Origin: Pontederia crassipes
Lineage: Eukaryota > Streptophyta > Magnoliopsida > Commelinales > Pontederiaceae
Length of the DNA: 64,000 nucleotides
NCBI GenBank assembly: GCA_030549335.1
Contig: CM060186.1
Coordinates: 18,343,189-18,407,188 of the forward strand
Direction of reading: 5' to 3'
A model generated the notes under the pieces. The model was not told the DNA's origin. It did no database searches and saw only the letters and a list, made by a program, of their open reading frames with translations. A program made the translations under genes and the position numbers. Below are positions 24,176 to 36,340 of the stretch, piece after piece. The stretch's first letter is position 1. Every line of letters begins with the position of its first letter.

Positions 24176-25716
24176 ATAGCCTTTTGCTTGTCCTCAAGCA
24201 AAACATTCAGAAATTAAGGACAAACTTAAATTAAAAGTCCACAAATGAAGTAAAAGTCAGCTGAATTTAATCCAATGAGTTTCCCACTTTGCAAACACTT
24301 CATTCTTTTCCAAAAACTCAATTTCTAGCTAGGGAATCACAGAGGCTAAGACAAATTTAAGCCATGGAAGAAGTACTAGCAATAACATATTTGAATTGTA
24401 GAAATTGTCAACTTTACTACAAGGTTGAACTAAAAATCTCTTCATGAACAGATTTTCATTGCTTAAACAGGTTTAACACCTGACCTTTATTCATGGAATG
24501 CAAGTAAACATGTCAAGGCCTAATTTTTATTCATGCTTTTTTTAGGAGAGATTCCTTTAGAAGTTTTGCTCTTCTAATTTTCTTTTCTTTCTTTTTGCAT
24601 TGAAGAGATATTCCTTTGTTTTGCTCTCTTCCTTTTTTCTATGCATGTATGCAACTTTTTACTTTTCCTTTTTCTCATTTTTCTACCCTGTTCATGAAGT
24701 GAGCAATAGTTCAAACTCAAGTATAGTTTAGATCCCTTTATCCAAAAAGTCAAGTTTTCCTATTTAATGTGGCAGCAAGAGCCTTGACTCCCTTCTAGAC
24801 ATCTGATTTACTAATTCAATCCATAAGTATTAGCTAATGTGACCCACAAAAAGGAAAAAATTTTAGCTGAAATTTGATTCAAATGCATCTGAATTGAATA
24901 GCCAATTAAAGCAATAAGACTAATGGCCAAGTTGGCCACTTAGTATTGGAGTGTACCAACTGTCATAATGAAGTATTTTACCTATTTTAAAGTCAAAATA
25001 AAGGCAAGACTTGAATTGGACTCGAATAGTGATAACTACTGATAACTTATGATAACCGGGTGATAACCAATGATAACTTGCAAAATCTACTAATAACCTG
25101 GTGATAAATGATATATGGATATTAAAATCAATTAAAAATGTGGTGTAAAATTAGAAAAGCACAAGGTTTCCTCCCCCAAGCTTAGCCTCAACACTGTCCA
25201 CAGTGTTGGAAAGTTAAGGTAAGGGAGAGGGTTGGGAGGGTATGAAATATATGAAATTTGCATTTGGTCCCTTCCAATGGGTCTTGCATTTCAATCATAC
25301 TCTTCAGATGTTCCATACTTAATGAATTGCATCTAATCCTGCAGAGAAACAAGAGAGATCGGTGGGGTATTCAATATAAGATTTTGGATGCATAATTCAA
25401 CAAGGCAATGAGATTCACTAAAATTCACTGAAATTCAGCTAAGGTGGATTGTGACAACTGATATGCATGATGATTCAGATATTACTATGATGAAGTCAGC
25501 ATGAGTGAAGAGATAATATCAGTTATCAATAGGATTTCAGTGAGAAGAATGAAAATTAAAGGTAGGGGTACTCCCTTCTTGTCAATTTGTAGATGGATCT
25601 GATTCCTCCCTTCTTTATTCCTGCAAAACAAAAAAGTTAAGTGTAAAATGACTTGGGTTACCTCCCAAGAAGTGCATTTCTTTAATGTCTTTGGCTAGAC
25701 ATCTTTCCACTTGAAT
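24176..25716 (-). other. Athila interval between integrase and 3' LTR
   Basis: This part of about 1.5 kb has no open frame of note. In some Athila elements an env-like frame lies here; none is visible. It holds a second polypurine-like tract (GCTTGGGGGAGG on the minus strand, 25170-25181), the palindrome AACACTGTCCACAGTGTT (25190-25207) and a cluster of five GATAAC motifs (about 25030-25080). Confidence 0.6.
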
Positions 25717-27169
25717 TCAGCTAGACAAATCTTGCAATTTCAGCACCTCCTTAGCTGAATCTTGAGCTGTGGGATTATATAGTTTTAACCTCTGTCCATT
25801 GATCTTGAATACATCATCTTTATCATTCAGAAGGTCCACAGCTCTATAAGAATAAACTTTGTGGACTTTGAAGGGTCCACTCCACCTTGATTTCAACTTT
25901 CCAGAAAATAGTTTCAACATTGAATTAAACAACAATACCAAGTCTCCAACCTTGAATCCTTCTTCAGAATTCTGCTATCATGCCATCTCTTGGTCCTTTC
26001 CTTCTAAAATTCTGAATTATGGTAGGCATTTAGCCTAATCTCATCCAACTCATCAATTTGGAGAAGCCTCTTTTGTCCACATGCTTGCATATCAAAATTG
26101 AGTATCTTTACTGTCCAATATGTCTTATGCTTCAATTCAATTGGTAGATGGCATGTCTTCCCATAAACCAATTTGTAAGGAGAAGTGCCTATAGGAGTTT
26201 TATAGGCTGTCCTATATGTTCAAAGTGCCTCATTTAGCCTTTGACTCAAATCCTTTTTTGTCAAGGATGCTATTTTTTCTAATATGACATTGATTTTCCT
26301 ATTTGAAATTTCTGCTTGGCCATTTGTTTGAGGATGATATGCTATTGAGACCTTGTGCTTAACTCCATATTTATTTAGGAGGTTCTCAAAATACTTTTTA
26401 ATGAAGTGGCTGCTTCTATCACTTATAACCACTCTTGGAGTTCTAAATCTTGAGAAGATTACATCCTTGAATAACTTGATAACAGCCCTGGAATCAGCAA
26501 CTGTTGTGGGGATGACTTCTATCCATTTGGACACATAATCAACAACCAACAATATGAATTTATATCCAAAGGAGCTAGGAAAGGGCCCCATGTAATCAAT
26601 ACCTCAAACATAAAAAATTTCAACTTCTAGGATCCCATTTTGTGGCATTTCATTCCTCCTGGAAATTGAACCTGCCTTTGACATTCATCACAACTCTTCA
26701 CATACAAATAAGCATTTTTGAACAAAAAAGGCCAATAGAAACCAGATTGTAGAACCTTGGCAGCAGTCTTTTGAGTGGCTCCATGTCCACCATATGGAGA
26801 TGAGTGGCATTCATACAAAATTGATTGAAATCCAGCTTCTGGTACACATCTCCTGAAAATGCCATCAGGAGACTTTTTGAATAGAAATGGGTCATCCCAA
26901 AAGAAGTCCTTCAAGTCATGGAAAAACTTTTTCTTCTGTTGATAGGATAAGTCAGAAGGAATGATTCCACATGCCAAGTAATTAACAATATCAGCATACC
27001 AAGGAGTAGTGGCAGCTAATATGGCCATTAGAAAATCATCAGGGAAGGAGTCATTGATGGGGAGTGAGTCATTAGAATCCTGAACTCCTTCCATCCTTGA
27101 CAAATGATTAGCAACTAAGTTTTTTATCCCTCTTTTGTCCTTGATTTCAACATCAAATTTTTGTAGCAA
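25717..27169 (-). pseudogene. Athila RNase H end and integrase, broken
   Basis: From 27169 down: the end of RNase H and linker ([20 protein letters not shown]), then the HHCC zinc domain with [14 protein letters not shown] and SCDECQRQ, and the DDE core: VDYVSKWIEV (first Asp), VVISDRSSHF (second Asp, where SDGGSHF is usual) and PQTNGQAEISNRK (Glu). The C-terminal part (25717-25941) has SRWSGPFKV and FKINGQRLK, the GPF/Y-type integrase end. Breaks: a frame change and an in-frame TGA between the zinc and core domains (about 26600-26640), and another after 26220. The protein would integrate cDNA if intact. Confidence 0.9.
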
Positions 27170-27183
27170 TAATATCCATCTAA

Positions 27184-28659
27184 TTAGCCTTGGCTTGGAC
27201 TCTTTCTTGTTGATGAGGTGTCTGTGAATACAATTACCTTGGATCCCATCAGATAAGATCTGAATTTGTCAAATGCAAACACCGCAGCAAGCAATTTCTT
27301 TTCAGTGGTAGCATAATTGATTTGGGCCTCATCTAGTGTCTTGCTAGCATAGCAAATGACGTAATGTTTCTTCTCCTTGGTTTGCCCCAACATTGTCCCT
27401 ACTGCTTGATCAGAGGCATCACACACAATCTCAAATGGAAGAGACCAATCAGGTGGCTGAACTATAGGGGCTGAGATGATGGCTTCTTTCAGCTGCTTGA
27501 TGGCCTTCATGCACTCTTCATCAAAATTTAAATCAGCATCTTTTGTTAGGAGCTTGGTAAGAGGTCTAGTTATCATTGAGAAATTTCTTATGAACCTTCT
27601 GTAGAATCCTGCATGCCCCAAGAAGCTTCTTATTGCCTTCACATTTGTAGGGGGTGACAACTTCTCAATTACTTCAAGTTTGGCCTTATCCACTTCAATT
27701 CCTTTACTTGAGACAACATGTCCTAGGACAACCCCTTCTTGAACCATAAAATGGCACTTCTCCCAATTGAGGATCAAGTTGGACTCTCTACATCTTTGTA
27801 GCACCTTGGTCAAATTTTCTAGGCAACTCTCAAAGGAATATCCATATACTGAAAAATCATCTATGAAGACCTCCATAATTTTTTCAATGAAATCTGAGAA
27901 GATTGACATCATGCATCTCTGAAAAGTGGCAGGTGTATTACATAGGTCAAAGGGCATCCTCCTATAAGCAAATGTCCCATATGAACATGTGAAAGTAGTC
28001 TTGTGTTGATCTTGAGAGTGAATTGGGATTTGAAGGAATCCTGAATATTCATCTAGGTAACAGAAGTGGGAATGCTTTGCCAAACTCTCCAACATCCGGT
28101 CAATGAAAGGAAGAGGAAAATGGTCCTTCCTTGTTGCCGTGTTCAACTTTCTAAAATCAATACACATCCTCTATTCTGTAACTGTCCTAGTGGATATCAA
28201 TTCATTTGAATCAGATTTGATAACTATGATTCCTCCCTTCTTTGGCACCACCTGGACAGGGCTGACCCATTCACTATCTGAAATTGAGTAGATGATTCCA
28301 GCTTTTAACAATTTCAGCACCTCCTTCTTCACTACTTCCTTCATTACTGGATTGAGTCTTCTTTGACATTCAATTGAGGGTTTATAGCTGTCCTCCATTG
28401 GGATCCTGTGCATGCAAATTGAGGGATTAATACCCTTGATATCATAAATGGAATAGCCAATTACCTCCTTGTATAGCCTTAGTTTTTTCAGCAACTCTTC
28501 AACGTGATTCTTTGGTAAGTTTGCATTGATGATAACTGGGAATGTTGAATTCTCTCCCAAGAATTCATAATTCAGGTTGTTGGAGAGAGGCTTGAGTTCT
28601 AATTTGGAAGAATTTGCTTGAGTTGAGTTGCCTTGTTCAGCAGTGATAACTTCCTGCAC
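27184..28659 (-). pseudogene. Athila reverse transcriptase and RNase H, broken
   Basis: The reverse transcriptase frame starts before 28659 and includes SEWVSPVQVVPKKGG, CIDFRKLNTATRKDHFPLP, FAYRRMPFDLCNTPATFQRC and the catalytic box VFIDDFSVYG (Asp pair at about 27855-27865). RNase H follows with EIVCDASDQAVG and YATTEKKLLA. Two parts share one frame and are split only by an in-frame TAG at about 28171, in the place where this family has Gly-Trp. After VIVFTD (about 27235) a short deletion shifts the frame within RNase H. This domain would copy the element RNA to DNA and degrade the template. Confidence 0.92.
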
Positions 28660-28851
28660 TTAGTGCTGAATTCCTGAGTTTTCCACTGATTTGGATAGAT
28701 TCAATACAGATTGGTATGCTGCAGCCTCTGGATCTTCTAGCTCCTTCAAGTGATCAAACATTAGGCACCTTTGCAATGGGTCTTCAATGGGAATTATTGC
28801 AAGAACTTGCTGAACAACTTGATCTAGCTGCCCCTCTTCAAAGTCATTTTC
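28660..28851 (-). other. Athila linker between protease and reverse transcriptase
   Basis: This is the linker of the pol frame, about 190 bp, with an in-frame stop near 28660 (the codon before the downstream frame's first Met). Readable residues include LEDPEAAAYQ-like and HLKELEDPEA-like text on the minus strand. No domain is recognised. Confidence 0.4.
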
Positions 28852-29865
28852 TTAAAAATTTGGCCTGCAGATAACTTGTGCCAAATTAAATTCTATCTTG
28901 TCCTCTCCAATTTGGAATGTCACTCTGCCCTCCTTGACATCAATAATAGCCTCAGTAGTGGCTATGAAGGGTCTCCCTAGAAGAATAGGGGTATTCAAGT
29001 TTTCATCCATGTCAAGTACCACAAAGTCTACTGGTATGTAGAATTTGCCAACTTTGAGGGGTATGTTCTTAATGATTTCATGTGGGTACTTGATGGATCT
29101 GTCTGCCAGCTGTAAGGACATGTTTGTAGGCTTCAAATCTCCAATTTTAAGCTTCCTACAAAGTGAAAGAGGTATGACATTCACTGATGCACCCAAATCA
29201 CACATTGCCCTTTGAATCTTCCTATTTCCAGTTTCACAAGGTATGGAGAAGCTTCCTGGATATTTCAACTTGGGTGGCAATTTATTTTGAATGATTGCAG
29301 AAGCTTCCTCAGTCAAATCAATGGTCTCATGTTCCAAAATTCTTCTCTTCTTGGTAAAGATCTCCTTAAAAAATTTAGCATATGAAGGCATCTCCTGAAT
29401 TGCCTCTACAAATGGCACATTTATATACAACTTCTTCAGGATTTCAATAAATCTTTCATATTGTTGGTCCTGCCTTGCCTTGATTAGCCTTTGAGGGAAA
29501 GGCACTTTGTCAAAGATCCTTCCATTGGTCTCATTTTGAAAGTTCCTTTTCTGATTTCTCACAGCAGCCTCTTCAATTTCTTTTTCTTTAGGTTCTGAAC
29601 AGGAGTGTTCCTCAGCTGAATTTCCTTCCACATTCTTGGAGTTTGAATACTCTTGAGCTAGATTGACCTCTACATTTTGCATTGGCTCTTCCACCAACCT
29701 TCCACTCCTAAGTTGAATGGCTTTGGCCTGTTCCTTAGGATTAATCTCTGGCTGTTCAGGAAAGAATAAAAGGGGTCTTGCTGAAGTGCTAGCTTGCTGA
29801 GCAATTTGATTTTCCAGCATCTTTTGATTGGCACTCATGTTTTCAAATCTAGAGTTGATCTTCAA
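28852..29865 (-). pseudogene. Athila gag C-terminal part and aspartic protease
   Basis: The open frame of 337 codons begins with a polar linker, then has KVPFPQRLIKARQDQQYERF and FVEAIQEMPSYAKFFKEI, typical of the region before protease in Athila. The protease motif is CDLGASVNVIPLSLCRKL (DLGAS in place of the DTGA/DSGA of other retroelements), followed by ILLGRPFIATTEAIIDVKEG. It cleaves the gag-pol polyprotein in working elements. The frame is separated from gag by stop codons at about 29870-29887. Confidence 0.88.
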
Positions 29866-29886
29866 TATTTTTTCTCATCGGCTGTC

Positions 29887-31245
29887 CTACTTCTTCAAGA
29901 TTTGTTGTAGCATCTCATTCATTTCAGTTTGGAATTGGGAAGCCTGACTTTGAGGAGGCTGCTCATAGGGGGTCCTTTGTATTGGAACATTTGAGGGTTG
30001 AGTTGCATATGGAGGTGACTGGTTTCTTGGCAAAATCTTGGACTGCCAACTGGAATTCTGCATAGATGGCCCTTGATAATGATTGGCCTTGTAGGAGAAG
30101 TAGGGATGATTCATATTCTCTGGAGTATAGAATTCAGAAGGGGGATTTGCTCCATAATTTCTCACTGCATTGACTGAATCAATTATTTGCTCATATTGTT
30201 GCATTATAAGGTTGCAACTTTTTGTGGCATGGCCTTGATTACCACACACATCACACCTGAATTCAGGAGTTGTAACCTTGCTGACATTGGGAGTGAGGTT
30301 CAGCTTCTCCAAGATCTTGTACAGCACCTCTTCAAGTTGGGATGACAAGTTGTTCATTGAATCCTGGACATGTGGCCTCCTTGTCCTGTCATGGATAAGA
30401 AAATGGTGATTCTTTACAATATTCTCAATCAATTGATAAACCTCATTAATATTCTTTGATGCAAAGATGCCTCCTACAGCTGTGTCAAGTGCCACCTTGG
30501 ATGGATAATTCAGCCCCTTATAGAAGTAATTAACAAGTTGCCACTTCTCAAAATCATGGTGTGGACATGCTCTTAATAGCCCCTGAAGTCTTTGACATGC
30601 CTCACAAATGTTCTCCTGGTCCAATTGGTAGAATCTGACTATTTGATCCTTGAAATTGTCAGTCTTGGAAGGAGGGAAAAATTCTGACAGAAACAATTGC
30701 ATAATTAACTCCCAAGTGGCAACTTCTTCAGGTTTGAGGGCCTTATACCATATTTTGGCCTTGTCCTTGAGTGAAAAAGGGAATAGCCTCATGTAAACAG
30801 AGTTCATTAGAGTGTTGTTGAAGTGGACTGTGCTACAAATCTCCTTGAAGTTGTCCAAATGTGAGGCTAGATCCTTAGTCCCTAATCCAGAGAATTGTTA
30901 TTGCCTAATCATAGTAATAAGTGTTGAATTCACTTCAAAGTTTGTCAGAGGTGCTAGGCCTCCATCTCCAATTTGATTCCTGACATTGCTAGGTAAGTAG
31001 CAATCCTTCAAGTTCCTTGGTGCAGCCATATTGCCTTGCTCCTCTTCCTCTTCTTCAAATGTCCTTCTTCTTGCTTCAAGCCTTTGCAATCTTCTTCTTC
31101 TCAAGAATCTTCTTTCAGGCTCAGAATCTGATTGGTAATGTTCCTCATGATTGTCCAAATCTTGCATAAATGAATTCAGAAGTATCAAATTGAGAAAAGA
31201 AAGAAAACTAGACAAAAATTGAAAATTGGGAATGATAATTTGCAA
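29887..31245 (-). pseudogene. Athila gag, interrupted by one stop codon
   Basis: The start is probably the Met at about 31165 (MQDLDNHEEHYQSDSEPERR); an upstream Met at 31243 is also open. The retrotransposon gag domain runs from about 30850 to 30400 with YMRLFPFSLKDKAKIWY and WELIMQLFLSEFFPPSK. A CCHC-like knuckle is seen at 30230-30260 (CDVCGNQGHATKSC). A TAA at 30895-30897 splits it where glutamines are usual, so the change is CAA to TAA. Gag would form the particle that packages the element RNA. Confidence 0.9.
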
Positions 31246-31329
31246 AAATTGAAAATTAGCCCAATAAATGGACTAAAAACTAATTTAAAACTAATCTAAA
31301 CTATCTAAGTTAGTCTAATTGATCTCAAA

Positions 31330-31347
31330 TCCCCGGCAACGGCGCCA
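31330..31347 (-). other. Athila primer-binding site for tRNA-Asp
   Basis: The plus strand reads TCCCCGGCAACGGCGCCA, identical to the 3' end of plant tRNA-Asp(GUC) including CCA, as far as I know that tRNA. It lies six bases inside the 5' LTR. Athila elements characteristically use this primer. Confidence 0.88.
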
Positions 31348-31353
31348 AAAACT

Positions 31354-34019
31354 TGATAAGTGAAATTGAGGGGTTGAGTGATAACTTACTGATTTTTGGA
31401 TCAAAAGTCAATTTGTTTTTTCAATTTTTGTTTCAAATCTCTAACTTACTCTCTACTGCAGTGCATAGGTCAATTGTAGTAATCCTAAATGTCGTATCCA
31501 CAGTGATTTAAAGTTCTAGACTACCTAAAAATAATTTAGACTAATCCTATTTAAAGTGGCAAAAATAGATTTTTAAAGGAAGTGAAAACAGATTTTTTTT
31601 CTTTTAGGAATGCAGAATGATAACTTGTTATAAATTACTGAAAAGTTAATTAAACTGAATTGTAAATACTAATCTAGAGTCTAAAGGGGTTTATCTATCA
31701 ATGAGGAAGGTCATCCTAGGAGTTGAGGTTCATCTAATTTAATTATTGATGAAAATGGACAAGTTATCATTTTTTTTAGTCAAATTCAATTCAATTTTCA
31801 ATATGGTTGTTTTCACAGCTCAATTAGACCAGAACTAAACAATATATTGTCATATGATTGTTAGCGAAGTTGAAATAGAAAAGGATCCTCACTGAAAACT
31901 AAGTTATCATTAGGTTCAATTCAAGGCACTTGTTGATTTTTTGGCAATTTCAATAAAATCTGAAATGATAACTTCCATGTATGGTCACAAAATAATGAGA
32001 TCACTTCAATTAGCTTGGCAGGAATGAAACTTATTCAATAATAGTGCTAGTGTTCCGTGGTTTATCTCTAAACTACAAGAGGACCTTGATTCAACCTCTC
32101 GGCTGCAATTAAAAATGAGGTCCACACCTCACACTAATTAATTAGAATTAAAAGACATAGTCACAAGTTGGGAAATCAGAAATTGTCATTGCACCTTGGC
32201 TCATCTCTGAAACTCAAGGAAGGCCTTAAAACCATCTCTCAATGGTGGATTAAAGTGGGGCTTAACAATGGACAATCAGATTTCCCTGAATTCAGGAAAT
32301 CAGCAATCAGTAATACACTTAAATAAGGAAAAACCAAAGATGATTTCAGAATTGAATCATAGGAATGTCAAAGTTTCTTAATTCATTTCTGAACAAAATT
32401 GGGATATAAGATAACCTCTCAGTTGTGCAATTAATTCAATCCCCAATGACAATAAGATTCAGATGGTTCAAAAAAAAAATTAGAAATCAGATTGGTTCAG
32501 AATTCAGAAATAAAATCAGAAATCAGATTATCAACTAATTTGGAATTCAGAACTTGGCATTGATTCTTAATTCATTACTGAATAAAGATTAGACCAAATG
32601 ATAACTTCTCAATTGCAAATATAAATAGGGTCTTCCAATGACAAGTTCAAATCCATAACAGCTCAGATTTCAGAAATCAGGAATTCAATGATTCAGTGCA
32701 GGAAACTTAGTCTTATCCTTAATCCATCCACAATATGAATTAGACTACTACCCTATCCTAGGAGACATGGAATTTAGCTCCTCATGTTTACAAACATAGA
32801 CACAAAGTAGAGTGAAGAACAGATGCAGTCCATCCTGACTTGAGGGCTGTTGATGGCAATCTGCTTTCCTTCAGCTCCTTCCTGCTCCAAACCCTTATTG
32901 CCTTCTCTCCAATCTTGCAATGGCCGACCCCCTCCCCTCCCCCCCCCCCCTCTTTCTTCAAGGTTTTCAGCTTATATTTGACATTTAATCACCTTTAGAT
33001 CAGCATCAGATAATTTCCTATGCCTTGATTGTGCCAAATGTCCTCTGGTCCTAAAAACAGCTGCTGAAGGCAGCTTTTTGAACAGCAAAGTTAGTGGTCC
33101 CCCCTACCTTTTTCCACCTTTTTACAACCTGTTTTCCCTGCTACACAAGGTATAACACAAAGCATCAAAGTCCTCAAATAATTTATGAACAAATAAGGGT
33201 AGGGAAAGCAATTAGGATCAGTTCAAATGTCAAGTATGATTAAGTGTTGTGCAGAATTGCAAATCAAGGTTAAAAAATGATTACTTATTAATGTCCGGAA
33301 TGATAACTTTGCATAAATCTTGAAAAATGATCAAATATGAATGGTTCAAAGCATTGAATGCATCAAATGAATTAGGGTGGCAAGTGAGTGAAGTCAGAAA
33401 TCAAATATGAATGAGATTTCATAAGAATGATAACTTGGGTGCCAATACGATAACTTAAATGCCTTAAAAATGATAACTTGTCATAACTTTGGTTGTGGTT
33501 ATCCAAATGTGATAAAATTTGAACAGCAATGAGTTAGGGCAATAATATAATGATTGCTTAAGGTCTTTGTGCAGATTTGATAATTTTGCATATCAAAATG
33601 ATAGTTTTGCCCTTTAACGATAACTTAGCATTGAGAAAATGATAACTTGTTCAAATGGACTTAAAATTTTACACAAGTTGAGATATGACAATCCAAATAT
33701 GATTCATTCATGATAGTAATGGATTTAGGGCAAGAAAATCATTAAAAATTAGTTCACTCAAAATAATGATAACTTGACTTATTAGAGTGATAACTTGTCC
33801 TAAAAATAATAACTTGGCATAGAATTGAAATATTTAGGGATTTTGGCATTTCAAAATCTCTATGCACATGGAATTAGGTATAAAATGAGGAAGATTAACT
33901 AGTTATCACAATCCATACATTTCAAAAATAATTGGCCAAAAGTTGGCAATTTAAGGATTCGATAGGGGTGAAATGCATCTAAAATAGGATAAAAAACTAT
34001 ATTGATTAGCTAGTGATAA
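31354..34019 (-). repeat. Athila 5' LTR (right copy)
   Basis: It pairs with 21528-24162. It ends TGATAA where TGATCA is in the other copy. A C-rich run (about 32930-32952) differs in length between the copies. The promoter that drives the element on the minus strand should lie in this copy; I could not place its TATA box with confidence. Confidence 0.93.
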
Positions 34020-34024
34020 AAAAC

Positions 34025-34480
34025 ACAAATACGACGATGGAGACTCTAACTAAAAGAGCATATGTATAAAGCTTTAAATATACATCACTAACTTAAGTTT
34101 ATTCATCCTCCTATTGCATCTACCTGAGTCTTTTGATTGCTCTCCCTTCTTTGACATCGAGTTTAAATCTCATGTATGACTACTCTTCACCAGGTCACAC
34201 AAAATTATTAAAGTCATGTAAATTTTATCTTGAACACATTAAATCAGTTTTAGATTATGTCCAAAATATTTCTCCTTGCTCATCATCTGAAGATGCATTG
34301 GAGGCGTTTACTCATATGAGTAAGTAAACTCATGCCTAATCGATATATAATATATGTAGAACATTAAACTTGTCACAAATATAATTAATGATAAGAGATG
34401 GATTTATATTAAGAAAAGTTTAAGTACATTTCTTAAGTCCTTTGTAATTCTATCATTTTTACATATCTTGAGAAAAACAT
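34025..34480. other. Interval right of Athila, unassigned
   Basis: A 64-codon open frame (34133-34327, plus) with LEHIKSVLDYVQN and SSSEDALEAFTHMSK reads like normal protein, but has no splice partners that I can find and no known family. It may be an exon remnant. The remainder is AT-rich. Confidence 0.35.
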
Positions 34481-35240
34481 TTCTAGATAATGGCAACAGA
34501 TCTGTAACCATGTCATATGTGGATATGAACTCATTTGAAATATCCTTTTTTACTTCATCTTGTAGTAACTTATACTTACTATTGACATGTTTTTGTTAAA
34601 GGGTATTATTCATCCTTTACATAATCAATCCCAACTTGATTGTCATTATGTAAGATCATCTTCTTCATTGTTGCATGTGTTGAAGGAATATTTACAGCCA
34701 TAAGGTTTCTTGCAATGCAATTGAACATGCGGTGAATTCAACTTCCATCGTCGACAATGCTATACAATATTTCTTGCTGCTCCAATTATTAGCTTCATTG
34801 TTGACCAAGAATACAAACTGGAGGAAGACTTGCACTCATTAACATTGCTTGCCCCATCAGCATTCTTGTCTAGCAAGGTGCATGCTTCTCCATGAAAGAA
34901 CAAGGCAAAGTCCAAGTGCCATTGAGGTATCATATGATTCTTTTCACAAACTTCTAATGTAAGTGCCTTGGATTTGTTTGATATTGACTCATTAGACCTA
35001 CAACATAATATATGTCCCATTAAGTACATAACATGACATACGTCAAATTATCAATCACACTAGGATATGAGACTAAGAACATCTTCTTTTGTTCTTTTTC
35101 AATCTTAGGATACATGCGAGGCATAAGATTTTGGTTCTAGTAATATGAGCATCAATATGTTTGACCTGCACACTTTTCTATTGGTCAAATCCAAGGTCCA
35201 ATGAATTAATGATATGAAATTCCTTGTGCTAACATTGGTA
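34480..35240 (-). pseudogene. Copia RNase H remnant (second Copia element)
   Basis: On the minus strand across several frames: CEKNHMIPQWHLDFALF, DADGASNVNE-like and KSSSSLYSWSTMKLI, then ALSTMEVEFTA near 34720-34750. This follows the plant Copia order (ADWA..D.KSTSG, then ISWSSKKQ..VALS..EAEY). Many stops and frame changes. No LTRs could be assigned to it. Confidence 0.62.
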
Positions 35241-35301
35241 GATCACTATGAAAGTAATAGAGTTGAATGCAAAAAAATATTTCATGATCTTATTCCTTTT
35301 G

Positions 35302-36340
35302 AATAAATTTCACTAAATGTCCTCAAACTTTATCCACTTTTTCGATTATATCATTCAAATTTATTTTGTAATTAGACTTCCCTCCAACTATGAATTTATT
35401 TCATCAGTTATCCTTTTTATCTGTGATTGTTCATTTCTCCGTTGTGTGGTCTACATGGCGATCATGCATCATATTTCTTTCTCATCTACATTTGCAAGAG
35501 TCCGACTTGACATTTTATTTAAAATAAACTAAATAAAAAATATTAATATAATAATACTAAAAATAAAAAAATGAGGTAGGAGGGGGCAGTTGGTGCTTAG
35601 GCAGCAGGAGTGAGAAGATGAGGGGACGCCACCGCCTCCCCTCACTTCTCCGACGTTGGAGAGGAGAGGGGAAGGGGGCAGCTGCCCTCTCCTCCTCTAC
35701 ATGTCGAACGTGAAGAACCCCCCCCCCCCCCCCCCCCCCCCCCCACCCCCCACACACATCTCTTCTCGGTTGGCATGCTGTTCGGGATACTTTCATTGCT
35801 CTAGCGTCAAGAGCTTCCCTTGCCATGATGTGTAGATCCCAGTGTGTGCATCCCTCCGGAACTCCGACAATTTGGTGACGTTCAGGTACTTGACCAGCAT
35901 CCTCATCTTCTGAATGGTGACTTCCACAAGGGATACCATGGATCTCGAAAACCATTGCAGAGAGGGGACTCATTGTAGCACCAGAGCACGTTCTCTCTGG
36001 TTAAAGAACAAAAACTATGCAATTTTGTCTCAAATCATGTAGTATTGGATTCCTCACATACTTTTTGTGTTCCAACAAGACACTCCTCAAGAAGATGATG
36101 GTCTTGACGCTTTGCCCAGGCAATGATGCCACGTAGACCTCGGTAGTTGTCATAGTCGGGAGGCTGTGCGAGATGGATGGCAACACTATTGGGTACCTGG
36201 ATGATGGGAAGGAGGCGCCAGCCCCTCCTCTTCTCACTCCGACTGCCTGAGCGCCTCGCGGTGCTTAGGCGGAAGAGAGAGGGGGCACATCCTTTTTTAA
36301 TTTTTTTAGAAATGGAGACCAGGTGACGTTCTGCCAAAGC
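35302..36340. mobile_element. Possible Mutator-like half element with gene-like insert
   Basis: The start (AATTTCACTAAATGTCCTC at about 35306) and the following 250 bp resemble in layout the terminal repeat of the element at 4900 (AAATTACACCAAATGCCCTC, then a gene-poor AT part). Next is GC-rich sequence with minus-strand frames at 35557-35973 (with MVFEIHGIPCGS and CTHWDLHIMAREALDARA) and 36001-36337. These could be a captured host gene fragment, but I do not recognise the source and no opposite terminus was found. A run of C at about 35719-35742 interrupts the frames. Confidence 0.3.

Larger units (their letters stand above)
21528..34019 (-). mobile_element. Full-length Athila-type Ty3/Gypsy retrotransposon
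   Basis: Two long direct repeats (2635 and 2666 bp) begin TGATAAGTG and end TGATCA (left) or TGATAA (right), and are flanked by the identical 5-mer AAAAC at 21523-21527 and 34020-34024. The order on the minus strand is 5' LTR (right), tRNA-Asp primer site, gag, protease, reverse transcriptase, RNase H, integrase, polypurine tract, 3' LTR (left). The primer site, the FIDDFSVYG reverse transcriptase box and the long LTRs are typical of the Athila lineage. Stops and frameshifts in gag and pol mean it cannot move by itself. Confidence 0.95.
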
